The notes beneath the pieces were generated by a model that saw nothing but the letters and a program-made list of their open reading frames with translations, was not told where the DNA came from and did not search any database. Shown in pieces: positions 27,635 to 36,526 of a DNA stretch of 64,000 nucleotides. The position numbers and the translations under genes are program-made. Numbering within the stretch: the stretch's first letter is position 1; each line of letters starts with the position of its first letter. Source of the stretch: Clostridia bacterium (GTDB taxonomy: Bacteria > Bacillota > Clostridia > Oscillospirales > Acutalibacteraceae); the NCBI GenBank assembly GCA_017531385.1, contig JAFXLD010000039.1, positions 23,611 through 87,610 on the forward strand. The letters are read 5' to 3'.

Positions 27635-28835
27635 TATTCGGAATATACACAATTTCATCTGTCATATCAGTACCGCAGATGCGTCTTTCGGGAAGTGAGA
27701 GGTTATAAAGATCCGTTGCTGTGGATTCCAGTGCAAAAATACGCTTTGCATCATTATCAAGATACTTTACATCACCGTACTTCATTATAACAGGCACAAA
27801 ATACTTATTTTTCATTTCTTTAAGCATCATTCTGCCGTTGTCGTTAAGACCGAGAACTCTTATATACGGCGGAAGTGAAATCACGTCCTCAGCCGTGATC
27901 CCCAGAAATGACGAAAGAATTATTCTTCTGATTCTTGCATGGGTGTAGCGTTTTGTCTTTACTTTATCAAAAATTTCATTAAGCGAAACGGAAGTTTTCA
28001 CAGCATCGACGATTCTGTGCTCAATCCCCTCTGCAACGTCGGGAGTACCGATAAAATCAGACGGCTGCATTTTTCGAAGATGTGCCAGCACTGCGGTTTC
28101 AAGATTTGAATAAAGCGACGGAAAAGTGCCTTTTTCAATATTTTCTTGGAACACTTTAATGCTGTTTTCGGGAACGAATTTTCCATAGTCTTTGTTTGTT
28201 TTTACAAGATTTCTGATGTTCATTGCAGAAGTGATATTACCGTTTATAAGAGAAGAATCATGTCCCGTGGAATTACGCTCAATGCCGACCGGTTTAATAT
28301 CCGACCTGAAAGAAATCAGCGCTTTGAGATACTCGATAGCAAGGATATTGTTCGGCTGCATCATAATCCGTGAACAGTCTTTGCCGAGAATTTCACTCAC
28401 AACAGCAGCCCTTGCTTCGGGATATGAACACATATGCTCGTCATAGTAATTCTTGATTTCACGGCTGTAAACCTTATCGTTCAGAAGCCTTGCAATCTGC
28501 TGCAAAATAACGATATCGTCGTATTCACAGCCGAATGAAAGATTGTTAACAATTCCTGCCTGATGAGCTATATATACAGCGCCTCTTGCAAATCTTTCCG
28601 CAGAGGCTGTAGCCCACTGAACAGGCAGTTCAACCACAAGGTCTGCACCGTTCATCAGTGCAATTCTTGCTCTTTCACGCTTGTCAAGAAGTGCAGGCTC
28701 TCCTCTTTGCACAAAGTTACCGCTCATTATCGCCATGATGAAAGAATTGTCGGTTTTTTTCCATGTTTGCTCTATATGGTATTTGTGTCCGTTGTGGAAA
28801 GGGTTATATTCGGCAATTACAGCAGTTACTTGCAT
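27630..28835 (-). CDS. tmcAL: tRNA(Met) cytidine acetate ligase
   Basis: Nucleotidyltransferase-family enzyme (YlbM) that activates acetate with ATP and acetylates the wobble cytidine (C34) of elongator tRNA-Met. The 401 residues begin VIAEYNPFHNGHKYHI, the HIGH-type nucleotide motif, followed by MSGNFVQRGEPALLDKRERA, and continue with a tRNA-binding helical domain. Length is normal. It is divergent from ackA, whose product handles acetate, but a functional link is not implied by that alone. Confidence 0.93.
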   Translation of the reverse strand: MQVTAVIAEYNPFHNGHKYHIEQTWKKTDNSFIMAIMSGNFVQRGEPALLDKRERARIALMNGADLVVELPVQWATASAERFARGAVYIAHQAGIVNNLSFGCEYDDIVILQQIARLLNDKVYSREIKNYYDEHMCSYPEARAAVVSEILGKDCSRIMMQPNNILAIEYLKALISFRSDIKPVGIERNSTGHDSSLINGNITSAMNIRNLVKTNKDYGKFVPENSIKVFQENIEKGTFPSLYSNLETAVLAHLRKMQPSDFIGTPDVAEGIEHRIVDAVKTSVSLNEIFDKVKTKRYTHARIRRIILSSFLGITAEDVISLPPYIRVLGLNDNGRMMLKEMKNKYFVPVIMKYGDVKYLDNDAKRIFALESTATDLYNLSLPERRICGTDMTDEIVYIPNK

Positions 28836-28863
28836 ATTTTTTCAATATCCTTTCAAAAAAATG

Positions 28864-28892
28864 TTGAAAAATTTGGCTTATAAGTATATAAT
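28864..28892 (+). promoter_or_regulatory. ackA promoter
   Basis: TTGAAA (28864-28869), 17-base spacer, TATAAT (28887-28892), 52 bases before the ackA ATG with its GGAGG site. Confidence 0.65.
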
Positions 28893-28944
28893 ATATCATT
28901 GGAAGTAAAGTATCAAGAATTATTTTCTTACGGAGGTAAAATTT

Positions 28945-30150
28945 ATGAAAGTTCTCGTTATTAATGCGGGCAGTTCTTCTCTCAAATTCCAGCTTATCGA
29001 TATGAACGGCGAAGTTGTTATCGCTAAGGGTACCTGTGGCAGAGTCGGTGCTGAAATGGGTGAATTTGAAATCAAGACAGAAAAGGGCAAATTTGAAAAA
29101 GAAGTTGCTATGGCAAATCACACCGAGGCTTTCCTTGTTGTTAAGGAAGCTCTTACATCAGGTGAAACAAAAGTTATCGACGACCTGAGCGAAATCGGTG
29201 CAGTTGGTCACAGAGTAGTTCAGGGTGGTGCTATCTACAAAGAAAGCACTCTTATCACAGACGAAGTAATCAAGGGTATCGAAAGCCTTTGCGACCTTGC
29301 TCCTCTTCACAATCCTGCTCACATTCAGGGTATCAACGCTTGTATGGAAGTTTTCGGCAAGGATGTTCCCGAAGTTGCAGTTTTCGACAACGCTTTCCAT
29401 TCAACAATGCCCGAAGAAGCTTATATGTTCGGTATTCCCTATGAATATTATGAAAAATATCAGATTCGCCGTTACGGTTTCCACGGTACATCACACAGAT
29501 TTGTAAGCGCTGAATGTGCAAACATTATGGGCAAGGACATCAAAGATCTCAAGATCATCACCTGCCATCTCGGAAACGGTTCATCAATCACAGCTATCAA
29601 AGACGGTAAGGTTATCGACACATCCATGGGACTTACTCCCCTTGACGGTTTCATCATGGGTACACGTTCAGGTAACCTTGATCCTTCAGTTGTTACATTC
29701 CTTCAGGAAAAAGAAGGCTGGACACCTGCTGAAACAAATGCAATTCTTAACAAGAAGTCAGGCGTATTCGGCATTTCAGGCGGTATGAGTGACGACAGAG
29801 ACATTCTCAAGGCAGCAGCAGAAGGCAACAAACAGGCTGAACTTGCAAAGAAGATGCTCTGGTATCAGATCAGAAAATACATCGGTCAGTACATTGCAGC
29901 AATGCAGGGTGTTGACGCAATCGTTTTCACAGGCGGTATCGGTGAAAACTCACAGCCTCTTCGTCAGAACATCTGCGAAAGCTTCGCATACCTCGGTGTT
30001 ACATTCAATGCTGAAGAAAATGCAAAGGCAATCAGAGGCGTTGGCGGCGAGCTTTCAGGTACAGACTCAAAGGTCAAGGTTTACGTTATCCCCACAAACG
30101 AAGAACTTATGATCGCAAGAGATACAAAGGAAATTGCAGAAAAAGTTTAA
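28945..30150 (+). CDS. ackA: Acetate kinase
   Basis: Converts acetyl phosphate + ADP to acetate + ATP, the final energy-yielding step of acetate fermentation. The 401 residues have the ASKHA signature VINAGSSSLKFQLID, GHRVVQGG, GFHGTSHRFVS, HLGNGSSITAI and GGIGENS. Length and motifs are canonical. Codon use is biased toward GGT/GCT/AAG, consistent with high expression. Phosphotransacetylase is not in the window. It has its own promoter and terminator. Confidence 0.97.
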   Translation: MKVLVINAGSSSLKFQLIDMNGEVVIAKGTCGRVGAEMGEFEIKTEKGKFEKEVAMANHTEAFLVVKEALTSGETKVIDDLSEIGAVGHRVVQGGAIYKESTLITDEVIKGIESLCDLAPLHNPAHIQGINACMEVFGKDVPEVAVFDNAFHSTMPEEAYMFGIPYEYYEKYQIRRYGFHGTSHRFVSAECANIMGKDIKDLKIITCHLGNGSSITAIKDGKVIDTSMGLTPLDGFIMGTRSGNLDPSVVTFLQEKEGWTPAETNAILNKKSGVFGISGGMSDDRDILKAAAEGNKQAELAKKMLWYQIRKYIGQYIAAMQGVDAIVFTGGIGENSQPLRQNICESFAYLGVTFNAEENAKAIRGVGGELSGTDSKVKVYVIPTNEELMIARDTKEIAEKV

Positions 30151-30164
30151 TTCAGATAAAAATT

Positions 30165-30200
30165 CACCTCGTGAAATCACGAGGTGATAATTTTTTATTT
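30165..30200. terminator. Terminator after ackA
   Basis: CACCTCGTG / CACGAGGTG stem with AAAT loop and T-rich tail; it overlaps the end of the convergent rRNA methyltransferase gene. Confidence 0.85.
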
Positions 30201-31550
30201 TATTCTAAGGCCCTTGGGATAGTGATTTTTTGCTCTGCCGCCGACAACCTTTACACCGCCCACCGCACAGCCGTTTGTGGTTATAACAGCCCAGCCGTTT
30301 TCGCAGTCTGCAGGAATTTCTTCGCCGTGAAGATACTTTTTCATTTCATCACTGTCTGGTGAAAGCTCAATTTTTCTTTTAAAATTTCTGCCCATTGCCA
30401 TAAAAAACTGATGATGCGGCTGAATGTAATTCTTCCGTATTTCACCTATGGTTACACCGCATGAAAAAGCGGTGCCTTTTTTTATTTCAAAATCGGGTGT
30501 AAAATATACAGGGTTGCCGTTATACATAGTAACATCTGATTTATCATAAAAAGTCAGAACATCATCGAGAAAATCAGTCACTACCCTGTCAATTTTTGTT
30601 TTGTCGGGTGAAAATTTTATACCGAAATCGAAGCTTTCGTTTTTATTGTGAAGAACAGCCATAAACTGCCCCTCACCCTTGCTTTTATGAGGATAAAATC
30701 TTCGGGAAAAATGTATATTTTCACATCTGCAACCCTCGAAAAATATGCCGTCTGATGTATTTTCCCTGACTTTTTCACCCACGGGAACAATCTCAAAATC
30801 AGGATGATTCTGCAGAAATTCATCAATCATCATTTCATTTTCTTGGAGGGAGAATGTGCAGGTTGCATACACAATGAAACCGCCGTTTTTAAGTGCTGTT
30901 ACGGCATTTTCAAGAATCTCAGCCTGTCTTTCGGCACATTTTTTTACATTGTCCGTGCTCCATTCGTCAATTGCAATTTCCTCTTTACGGAACATTCCCT
31001 CACCTGAGCAAGGTGCATCAACCATTATCATGTCAAATGTGTCGGGAAACAGCTTTGCGAGCTTGCCCGTATCCATACAGGTTGTGACAGTGTTATGAAG
31101 ACCGAGTCTTTCAATATTTCCCGTCAGAATTCTGCATCTTGATGATATGATTTCGTTTGAAACAAGGATTCCCTTTTCACCGAGTTTGTTTCTGAGCTGA
31201 GTGCTTTTACCTCCCGGTGCTGCACACATATCAAGAATTTTCCAGTCAGGCTCTATGTCAACACATTCGGCAGGTGCCATAGCTCCCGGCTCCTGAACAT
31301 AAATCATTCCGGCATGGTGATACGGATGATTGCCGATTTTGTCGTAATCAAGATAAAATCCGTTTTCCACATACGGAATTTTTTCCTTGCCGAAAATATT
31401 TATCTTTTCAAAATCAGCAATGCTAATTTTGTCCGTATTGACACGGAAAGCCCTTACAGGCTCTTCCTGCAGAGCTTTTTCATAATCTTCATATTCATCT
31501 CCGAGAAGTTTTTTCATTCTTTCGGAGTATTCTGTCGGTAGTTTTTTCAT
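30195..31550 (-). CDS. RsmF-like rRNA m5C methyltransferase
   Basis: SAM-dependent RNA cytosine-5 methyltransferase of the NOL1/NOP2/Sun family. The 451 residues hold the SAM site DMCAAPGGKSTQL, the catalytic motif DAPCSGEGMFRK and the second Cys in YATCTFSLQENE. The C-terminal ~150 residues resemble the PUA-like/RsmF-B region of RsmF/YebU enzymes that methylate 16S rRNA C1407. The ATG overlaps the stop of rsmE by one base (TAATG), indicating translational coupling of two rRNA-modifying enzymes. The exact target base is inferred. Confidence 0.88.
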   Translation of the reverse strand: MKKLPTEYSERMKKLLGDEYEDYEKALQEEPVRAFRVNTDKISIADFEKINIFGKEKIPYVENGFYLDYDKIGNHPYHHAGMIYVQEPGAMAPAECVDIEPDWKILDMCAAPGGKSTQLRNKLGEKGILVSNEIISSRCRILTGNIERLGLHNTVTTCMDTGKLAKLFPDTFDMIMVDAPCSGEGMFRKEEIAIDEWSTDNVKKCAERQAEILENAVTALKNGGFIVYATCTFSLQENEMMIDEFLQNHPDFEIVPVGEKVRENTSDGIFFEGCRCENIHFSRRFYPHKSKGEGQFMAVLHNKNESFDFGIKFSPDKTKIDRVVTDFLDDVLTFYDKSDVTMYNGNPVYFTPDFEIKKGTAFSCGVTIGEIRKNYIQPHHQFFMAMGRNFKRKIELSPDSDEMKKYLHGEEIPADCENGWAVITTNGCAVGGVKVVGGRAKNHYPKGLRIK

Positions 31551-32305
31551 TAATTTTCACCGTTTATGTTCATTTCTACATGGAGCATACACATTGCAAC
31601 AGCAGTCAGAGCTGCAGTTTCGGTACGGAGTATTCGCTGACCAAGAGATATAACTTTTCCGCCTGTGCTGACAGCCGATTCAATTTCACTTTCATCAAAT
31701 CCGCCTTCGGGACCTATAAATATTCCCACACTCATGCCGTTTCCGATTTTGTCAAGGGCTTCTTTTGTGTCAGCCATGCCGTTTTTTGATTCATAGGGCA
31801 CAAGCAGAATATCAAGCTCCTTTGCTTTTTCCAGAGCCTGTTTATATGTGAGCACATCACCGATTTCCGGGATAAAATTGCGTTTGCTCTGTTTTGCCGC
31901 ACTTTCAGAAATCGTCTGCCAACGGGTCTGCTTGCTTTTCTTTTTTTTGTCGTCAAGCTTTACAACACATCTGCTCATTTCAACGGGGATTATCTCATAA
32001 ACACCAAGCTCAACGGTTTTCTGAATAATAAGCTCCATTTTATCGCCTTTGGGAAGTCCCTGAAAAAGATAAATTTTCACAGGCAATTCTGTGTTCTGAT
32101 AATTTTCTTCGGTTATTACTGCAACAGCAGTTTCCCCCTCAATACTTTCAAGACAGCATAAATTACTGATTCCGTTTTCACTGACAAAAAAAGTGTCACC
32201 CGGTTTCATACGCAGAACATTCTTAATGTGGTTAAAATCGGGACCTGTTATATAGTAGCAATTATCCTGTCTACTGTTATCTTGGGCAAAAAAATTATAC
32301 ATCAT
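31550..32305 (-). CDS. rsmE: 16S rRNA (uracil1498-N3)-methyltransferase RsmE
   Basis: SPOUT-class methyltransferase for U1498 in 16S rRNA. The predicted 251 residues contain the N-terminal PUA-like domain (YNFFAQDNSRQDNCYYITG) and C-terminal knot motifs GIFIGPEGGFDESEI and SLGQRILRTETAALTA, all diagnostic. Two adjacent ATGs occur at the start; 32305 is used because GGTG lies just upstream, although the frame is open 11 codons further. It is the first gene of a two-gene unit with the RsmF-like gene. Confidence 0.93.
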   Translation of the reverse strand: MMYNFFAQDNSRQDNCYYITGPDFNHIKNVLRMKPGDTFFVSENGISNLCCLESIEGETAVAVITEENYQNTELPVKIYLFQGLPKGDKMELIIQKTVELGVYEIIPVEMSRCVVKLDDKKKKSKQTRWQTISESAAKQSKRNFIPEIGDVLTYKQALEKAKELDILLVPYESKNGMADTKEALDKIGNGMSVGIFIGPEGGFDESEIESAVSTGGKVISLGQRILRTETAALTAVAMCMLHVEMNINGEN

Positions 32306-32439
32306 TTCACCAGCTTTCCTGCCTATTATATCAAACAAAGTTATCTTTTACAATCATAAATTATTCTTTTTGTATGTTTTAGACAAACTTGATTAGTCAA
32401 TTTCTACAACAGAATATAGTTTAATTTATCTCTGTTTTA

Positions 32440-32468
32440 TTGACTTTACCATATGATTTTGTTATTAT
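32440..32468 (+). promoter_or_regulatory. Promoter of the SCP2-aminotransferase-transketolase operon
   Basis: TTGACT (32440-32445), 17-base spacer, TATTAT (32463-32468), 35 bases before the TTG start of the first gene, which has a perfect AGGAGG. Confidence 0.6.
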
Positions 32469-32503
32469 ATAATAGTATATAAGCAAAAAAAGGAGGAATT
32501 GCT

Positions 32504-33262
32504 TTGACAGACGCAAAAACACTCGCATATATCAACTTATATGCTGTTCTCGGCTCACTTGAAAATCTGTGTGCCCTGGATGAAGATGCAAGCGCACTTC
32601 TTACCAACAAAAAGCCTATAACAATCGGCATTGAGGTTAAGGGCGGTCCTTCAGCCACAATCACTTTCAAAAACGGCAGATGCAGAATGGAAGACGGCAT
32701 CGGCCCCTGTGACATCAAACTTCCCTTCTCATCATGTGAGAAATTCAACGGAATGATAGACGGAACCGTTACACCCATTCCTTCAAAAGGCTTCCAGCAT
32801 CTTGGTTTCCTTCTCAAGGAATTCGTTCCCCTTACTGACCTTCTCTCAAAATACATGAGACCCGATCCCGAAGACCTTAAGGATGAAAGATTCTTTGAAA
32901 TCAGCACATCACTCATGTTCTACACAATTGCAGTTGCAATTGCACAGATAGGCAATAACGATGAGATCGGCAAATTCTCAGCTCATCATATGGTCAACGG
33001 TGAAATCCTTATGTCAATCAAGGACGGCCCCAAGGCTACAATCAGAGTAAACAACCACAGACTTCTCACAGTCAAGAAGGGTACTGATACTCCCAGAGCT
33101 CTTATGGAGTTTGAGTCAATCAGACTTGCCCGTGACCTCTTTGACGGCAAAGTCAACTCAGTTGCATGTGTCGGCGAAGGCAAAATTAAAATGGGCGGCA
33201 TGATCTCAATGGTTGATAATATGAACAGAATTCTCGACCTTGTAGGTCTTTATCTTGCATAA
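32504..33262 (+). CDS. SCP2-like protein A of the five-gene operon
   Basis: A 252-residue cytoplasmic protein starting with TTG after a perfect AGGAGG. It looks like two tandem SCP2 (sterol-carrier-type, hydrophobic pocket) modules: ITIGIEVKGGPSATITFKNG in the first and GEILMSIKDGPKATIRVNN in the second, each followed by an L/F-rich helix and a small 'DG' turn. SCP2 folds bind lipids or other hydrophobic ligands. Its C-terminal half and domain layout recur in the last gene of the same operon (36527), so the two are paralogue-like. The function and ligand are unknown. The call is from fold-like pattern only. Confidence 0.65.
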   Translation: MTDAKTLAYINLYAVLGSLENLCALDEDASALLTNKKPITIGIEVKGGPSATITFKNGRCRMEDGIGPCDIKLPFSSCEKFNGMIDGTVTPIPSKGFQHLGFLLKEFVPLTDLLSKYMRPDPEDLKDERFFEISTSLMFYTIAVAIAQIGNNDEIGKFSAHHMVNGEILMSIKDGPKATIRVNNHRLLTVKKGTDTPRALMEFESIRLARDLFDGKVNSVACVGEGKIKMGGMISMVDNMNRILDLVGLYLA

Positions 33263-33275
33263 GGAGGGTACATAA

Positions 33276-34538
33276 ATGGCTACAAAGAAATTAAATCACA
33301 AAAAGAGTCAGGAATGGTTCAAAAGAGCCGTTGACGTAATACCCTCAGGTATTTACGGTCATCTCGGTCCTGCTGAAGGTCTGTGGGTTCCCACAACTTC
33401 ATGGCCTTTCTTCTCAGAAAGAGCAGAAGGCTCATACATGTGGGACGTTGACGGCAATAAGTACATCGACTATATGTGTGCTTACGGTCCCAATGTTCTC
33501 GGTTACAATGACCCCGATGTAAACGCTGCTGCTATGAAGCAGGCAGAAATTGCAAACTGTACAACAACACCTTCATACAAGATGGTTGAGTTCGCAGAAC
33601 TTATGGTTGACACAGTTGCATCTGCAGACTGGGCATTCTTCGCAAAAAACGGTAACGATACAACTCAGGCAGCTATCATGTGTGCCCGTTACCATACACA
33701 CAAGAAAAAGATCATCTTCGTAAACGGCTTCTATCACGGTGTTTCAATGTGGACACAGAAGCTTGACTACCCCGGTGTTCTTCCCGAAGACGTTGCAAAC
33801 AACCTTTATGTTGACTGGAACGACATTCCCGCACTTGAAAAGCTTATTGCTGAGAACAAGGGTGAAATCGCAGCATTCATTGCAACTCCTTATATGCACG
33901 GCAACTTCCTTGACAATGAACTTCCCGCAGAAGGCTACTGGCAGAAAGTCAGAAAGCTGTGTACAGAAAACGATATCGTTCTTATCGTTGACGACGTCCG
34001 TTGCGGTTTCAGACTTGACCTTGCAGGTTCTGACCATTACTACGGTTTTGAAGCTGACCTTATCTGCTTCTGTAAAGCTCTTGCAAACGGCTGGAATGTT
34101 TCATGTCTTTGTGGTAAGGACTTCCTCAAGAGTGCAATGAGTGGTCTTTCTTACACAGGCAGCTACTGGATGAGTGCTGTTCCTTTCGCAGCAGGTATTG
34201 CATGTATCGAAAAGATGAAGAAGCTCGATACACCCACCATGTTTAAGAAACTCGGTACACAGCTTACAAACGGTCTTAAAGCTGCAGCTGCAAACAACGG
34301 CTTTGACCTTGTTGTTTCAGGTGAACCCGCATTGTTCTACCTGAGAATAGCTAACGATGACAGCTTGTTCCTGCATCAGGACTGGGTTCAGGAAATGGTA
34401 AGCAGAGGCATTTTCATCACAAGCCATCATAACCATTTCATCAATGCTTCTCTTACAGAAGATGACATCAAGTATACAATCGAAGTTGCTGACGATGCAT
34501 TCAAGGCTGTAAGAAAAAGACATCCCGAAGCATTTTAA
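33276..34538 (+). CDS. Class III PLP aminotransferase (GSA aminomutase-like)
   Basis: Pyridoxal-phosphate enzyme of the class III aminotransferase / glutamate-1-semialdehyde aminomutase group. In the 420 residues, DVDGNKYIDYMCAYGPNVLGY is the family N-terminal signature, split here as DVDGNKYIDYM and GPNVLGY. KNGNDTTQAAI (124-134) is the phosphate-binding turn, VDDVRCGFR (239-247) holds the PLP Asp, and Lys267 in FCKALANGW is the Schiff-base lysine. No tetrapyrrole genes are nearby, so a HemL role is unlikely. It is second in the operon and follows the SCP2-like gene by 13 bases. It probably aminates a ketone or aldehyde produced or used by the adjacent transketolase. Confidence 0.85.
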   Translation: MATKKLNHKKSQEWFKRAVDVIPSGIYGHLGPAEGLWVPTTSWPFFSERAEGSYMWDVDGNKYIDYMCAYGPNVLGYNDPDVNAAAMKQAEIANCTTTPSYKMVEFAELMVDTVASADWAFFAKNGNDTTQAAIMCARYHTHKKKIIFVNGFYHGVSMWTQKLDYPGVLPEDVANNLYVDWNDIPALEKLIAENKGEIAAFIATPYMHGNFLDNELPAEGYWQKVRKLCTENDIVLIVDDVRCGFRLDLAGSDHYYGFEADLICFCKALANGWNVSCLCGKDFLKSAMSGLSYTGSYWMSAVPFAAGIACIEKMKKLDTPTMFKKLGTQLTNGLKAAAANNGFDLVVSGEPALFYLRIANDDSLFLHQDWVQEMVSRGIFITSHHNHFINASLTEDDIKYTIEVADDAFKAVRKRHPEAF

Positions 34539-34619
34539 TTTAACTGAAAATTACGGCAGGGTGCAAGCCTTACCGAAAAAAAATAATTGTGCATTAAAAA
34601 ATGAAACGGAGGAAATTTT

Positions 34620-35492
34620 ATGCCACTTTCAAAAGCTGAATGGCTCGCTCTTGAAAAAAAGGTTCATGAGCTTCGTATGCTTACCCTCGACACAACAAAA
34701 TGGGCAGGCAGCGGACACATCGGCGGCGGTATGAGCGCACTCGATGTTATGACAGTACTTTATCACAAGTACATGAAGATTGATGTACAGAATCCCAAAT
34801 GGGAGGACAGAGACAGATTTATCCTTTCAAAAGGTCACGTAGGTATCGCTTATGCTCCCCTGCTTTGCGACCTCGGATTCAATGACAAGGAAATGCTCAA
34901 GACATTCAACCTTTCCAATTCAAAAATGGGTATGCATCTTGACTCAAACAAGATCGTAGGTGTTGATGCTTCAACAGGTTCTCTCGGTCATGGTATGTCA
35001 ATCGCTGTAGGTACTGCTCTTGCAGCAAGAGTTACAGGCAAGGACTTCAAGACTTATGTCCTTCTCGGTGACGGTGAATGTGACGAAGGCTCCAACTGGG
35101 AAGCAGCAATGTCAGCAGCTCACTACAAAACAACAAACATGATTTCATTCGTTGACCGTAACAAGTGCATGATCGACGGCAGAACAGAAGATGTTATGCG
35201 TCTTGAACCCCTTGCAGACAAGTGGGCATCTTTCGGTTTTGAAGTCAAGGTTATCGACGGTAACAACATCAAGGAAATCTGCGAAGCTGTCGACGAAGCT
35301 CTCGCAAACACTTCCGACAAGCCCTATATGATCATTCTTGACACAATCAAGGGCTGCGGTATCGACTACATGGAAGACAACTACACATGGCACTACGGTG
35401 CTATTGACGAAGATAATTACAACAAGGCTAAGGCAAGTCTTGAAAAGTTCTATGAAAAGAGAATTGCAAGAGTAGAAAAGGAGGCTGAATAA
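34620..35492 (+). CDS. Transketolase, N-terminal (TPP-binding) subunit
   Basis: The N-terminal half of a split transketolase. The 290 residues contain the conserved GSGHIGGGMSALDVM, FILSKGHVGIAYAPLL, and the thiamine-diphosphate motif from GDGECDEGSNWEAA to FVDRNK. The partner C-terminal half starts one base after its stop. Split transketolases work as heterodimers, transferring two-carbon ketol units. This gene lies 81 bases after the aminotransferase, the widest gap in the operon, with its own AACGGAGG site. The two-carbon donor and acceptor are unknown. A normal pentose-phosphate role is possible but would not explain the SCP2 neighbours. Confidence 0.92.
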   Translation: MPLSKAEWLALEKKVHELRMLTLDTTKWAGSGHIGGGMSALDVMTVLYHKYMKIDVQNPKWEDRDRFILSKGHVGIAYAPLLCDLGFNDKEMLKTFNLSNSKMGMHLDSNKIVGVDASTGSLGHGMSIAVGTALAARVTGKDFKTYVLLGDGECDEGSNWEAAMSAAHYKTTNMISFVDRNKCMIDGRTEDVMRLEPLADKWASFGFEVKVIDGNNIKEICEAVDEALANTSDKPYMIILDTIKGCGIDYMEDNYTWHYGAIDEDNYNKAKASLEKFYEKRIARVEKEAE

Positions 35493-35493
35493 G

Positions 35494-36504
35494 ATGGCAG
35501 GCGGATTAACCTATACAGCAATTGACTCAACATCTCTCTCAACAGCTGAGATTTACGGTCAGGCTCTCGTTGAGCTTGGTGAGGCACATCCCGAGGTCGT
35601 TGCACTTACAGCTGACCTTGCTAAATCAACAAAGATCGGTGAATTCCAGAAAAAGTTCCCCGACAGATTCTTTAACGTAGGTATTGCAGAGCAGAATATG
35701 TTCGGTGTTGCAGCAGGTATGGCAAGAGCAGGTCTTGTACCTTTCCTTTCCACATTCTCACAGTTTGCATCATTCCGTTCAGCTGACCAGCTCCATACAG
35801 ACCTTTGCTATCAGAATGTTAATGCAAAAGTTATTGCTACTCATTCAGGTACATCTTTCGGTCAGGCAGGTTCAACTCATCACGCTATCTGCGACCTTGC
35901 AGTAGTTCGTTCCATTCCCAATCTTACAGTTATCTGTCCTGCTGACGGTGTTGAAACATACAACGCAGTTATGGCAGCTTACGAAACACCCGGTCCTTTC
36001 TACATCAGAATCAACCGTGGCTTCGACAGAGTTCTTTACAAGGATTCAAACTACGGCTTCGAGCTTGGCAAGGCTGTTACTGTTCATGAAGGTACAGACC
36101 TTACAATCATCGCAACAGGTTCATGCGTATTCCAGGCTTGGGAAGCAGCTCAGTTCCTTGATCAGAACGACGGTCTTAAGATCCGTGTTCTTGATATGCA
36201 TACAATCAAACCCATCGATAAAGAAGCTATCATCAAGGCTGTTATGGATACCCGCCGTATCATCACCGTTGAAGATCACAACGTTATCGGCGGTCTCGGC
36301 TCAGCAGTTGCTGAAGTTATGGCTGAAGCAGGTAAGGGCTGTGCATTCAAGAAGCTCGGTCACCAGGATGCTTTTGCTCCCATCGGTCTTCATGAGGATA
36401 TCATGAACGCAGTAGGCATCGACTCAAACGGTATCATCAATGCTGTCAGAGAAACAATGAAGATGGACTTCGAAGAAGACGACAACTGGGACGACGAAGT
36501 ATAA
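35494..36504 (+). CDS. Transketolase, C-terminal subunit
   Basis: The second half of the split transketolase: 336 residues with FNVGIAEQNMFGVAAGMA (Glu that activates the cofactor), TFSQFASFRSADQ, a SGTSFGQAGSTHHA segment and the C-terminal domain with DMHTIKPIDKEAI and EDHNVIGGLG. The gene begins one base after the N-terminal half, so the pair is translationally coupled and stoichiometric. It is followed by the second SCP2-like gene after 22 bases. Residues expected for phosphate-bearing sugar acceptors should be compared in an alignment. Confidence 0.92.
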   Translation: MAGGLTYTAIDSTSLSTAEIYGQALVELGEAHPEVVALTADLAKSTKIGEFQKKFPDRFFNVGIAEQNMFGVAAGMARAGLVPFLSTFSQFASFRSADQLHTDLCYQNVNAKVIATHSGTSFGQAGSTHHAICDLAVVRSIPNLTVICPADGVETYNAVMAAYETPGPFYIRINRGFDRVLYKDSNYGFELGKAVTVHEGTDLTIIATGSCVFQAWEAAQFLDQNDGLKIRVLDMHTIKPIDKEAIIKAVMDTRRIITVEDHNVIGGLGSAVAEVMAEAGKGCAFKKLGHQDAFAPIGLHEDIMNAVGIDSNGIINAVRETMKMDFEEDDNWDDEV

Positions 36505-36526
36505 TCTTTAAAAGGAGGAACTAAAA

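Noticed and set aside
33276-34538. hemL (glutamate-1-semialdehyde aminomutase)
   Set aside because: The phosphate-binding turn reads KNGNDTTQAA and no tetrapyrrole genes are nearby; the operon partners point to another substrate.
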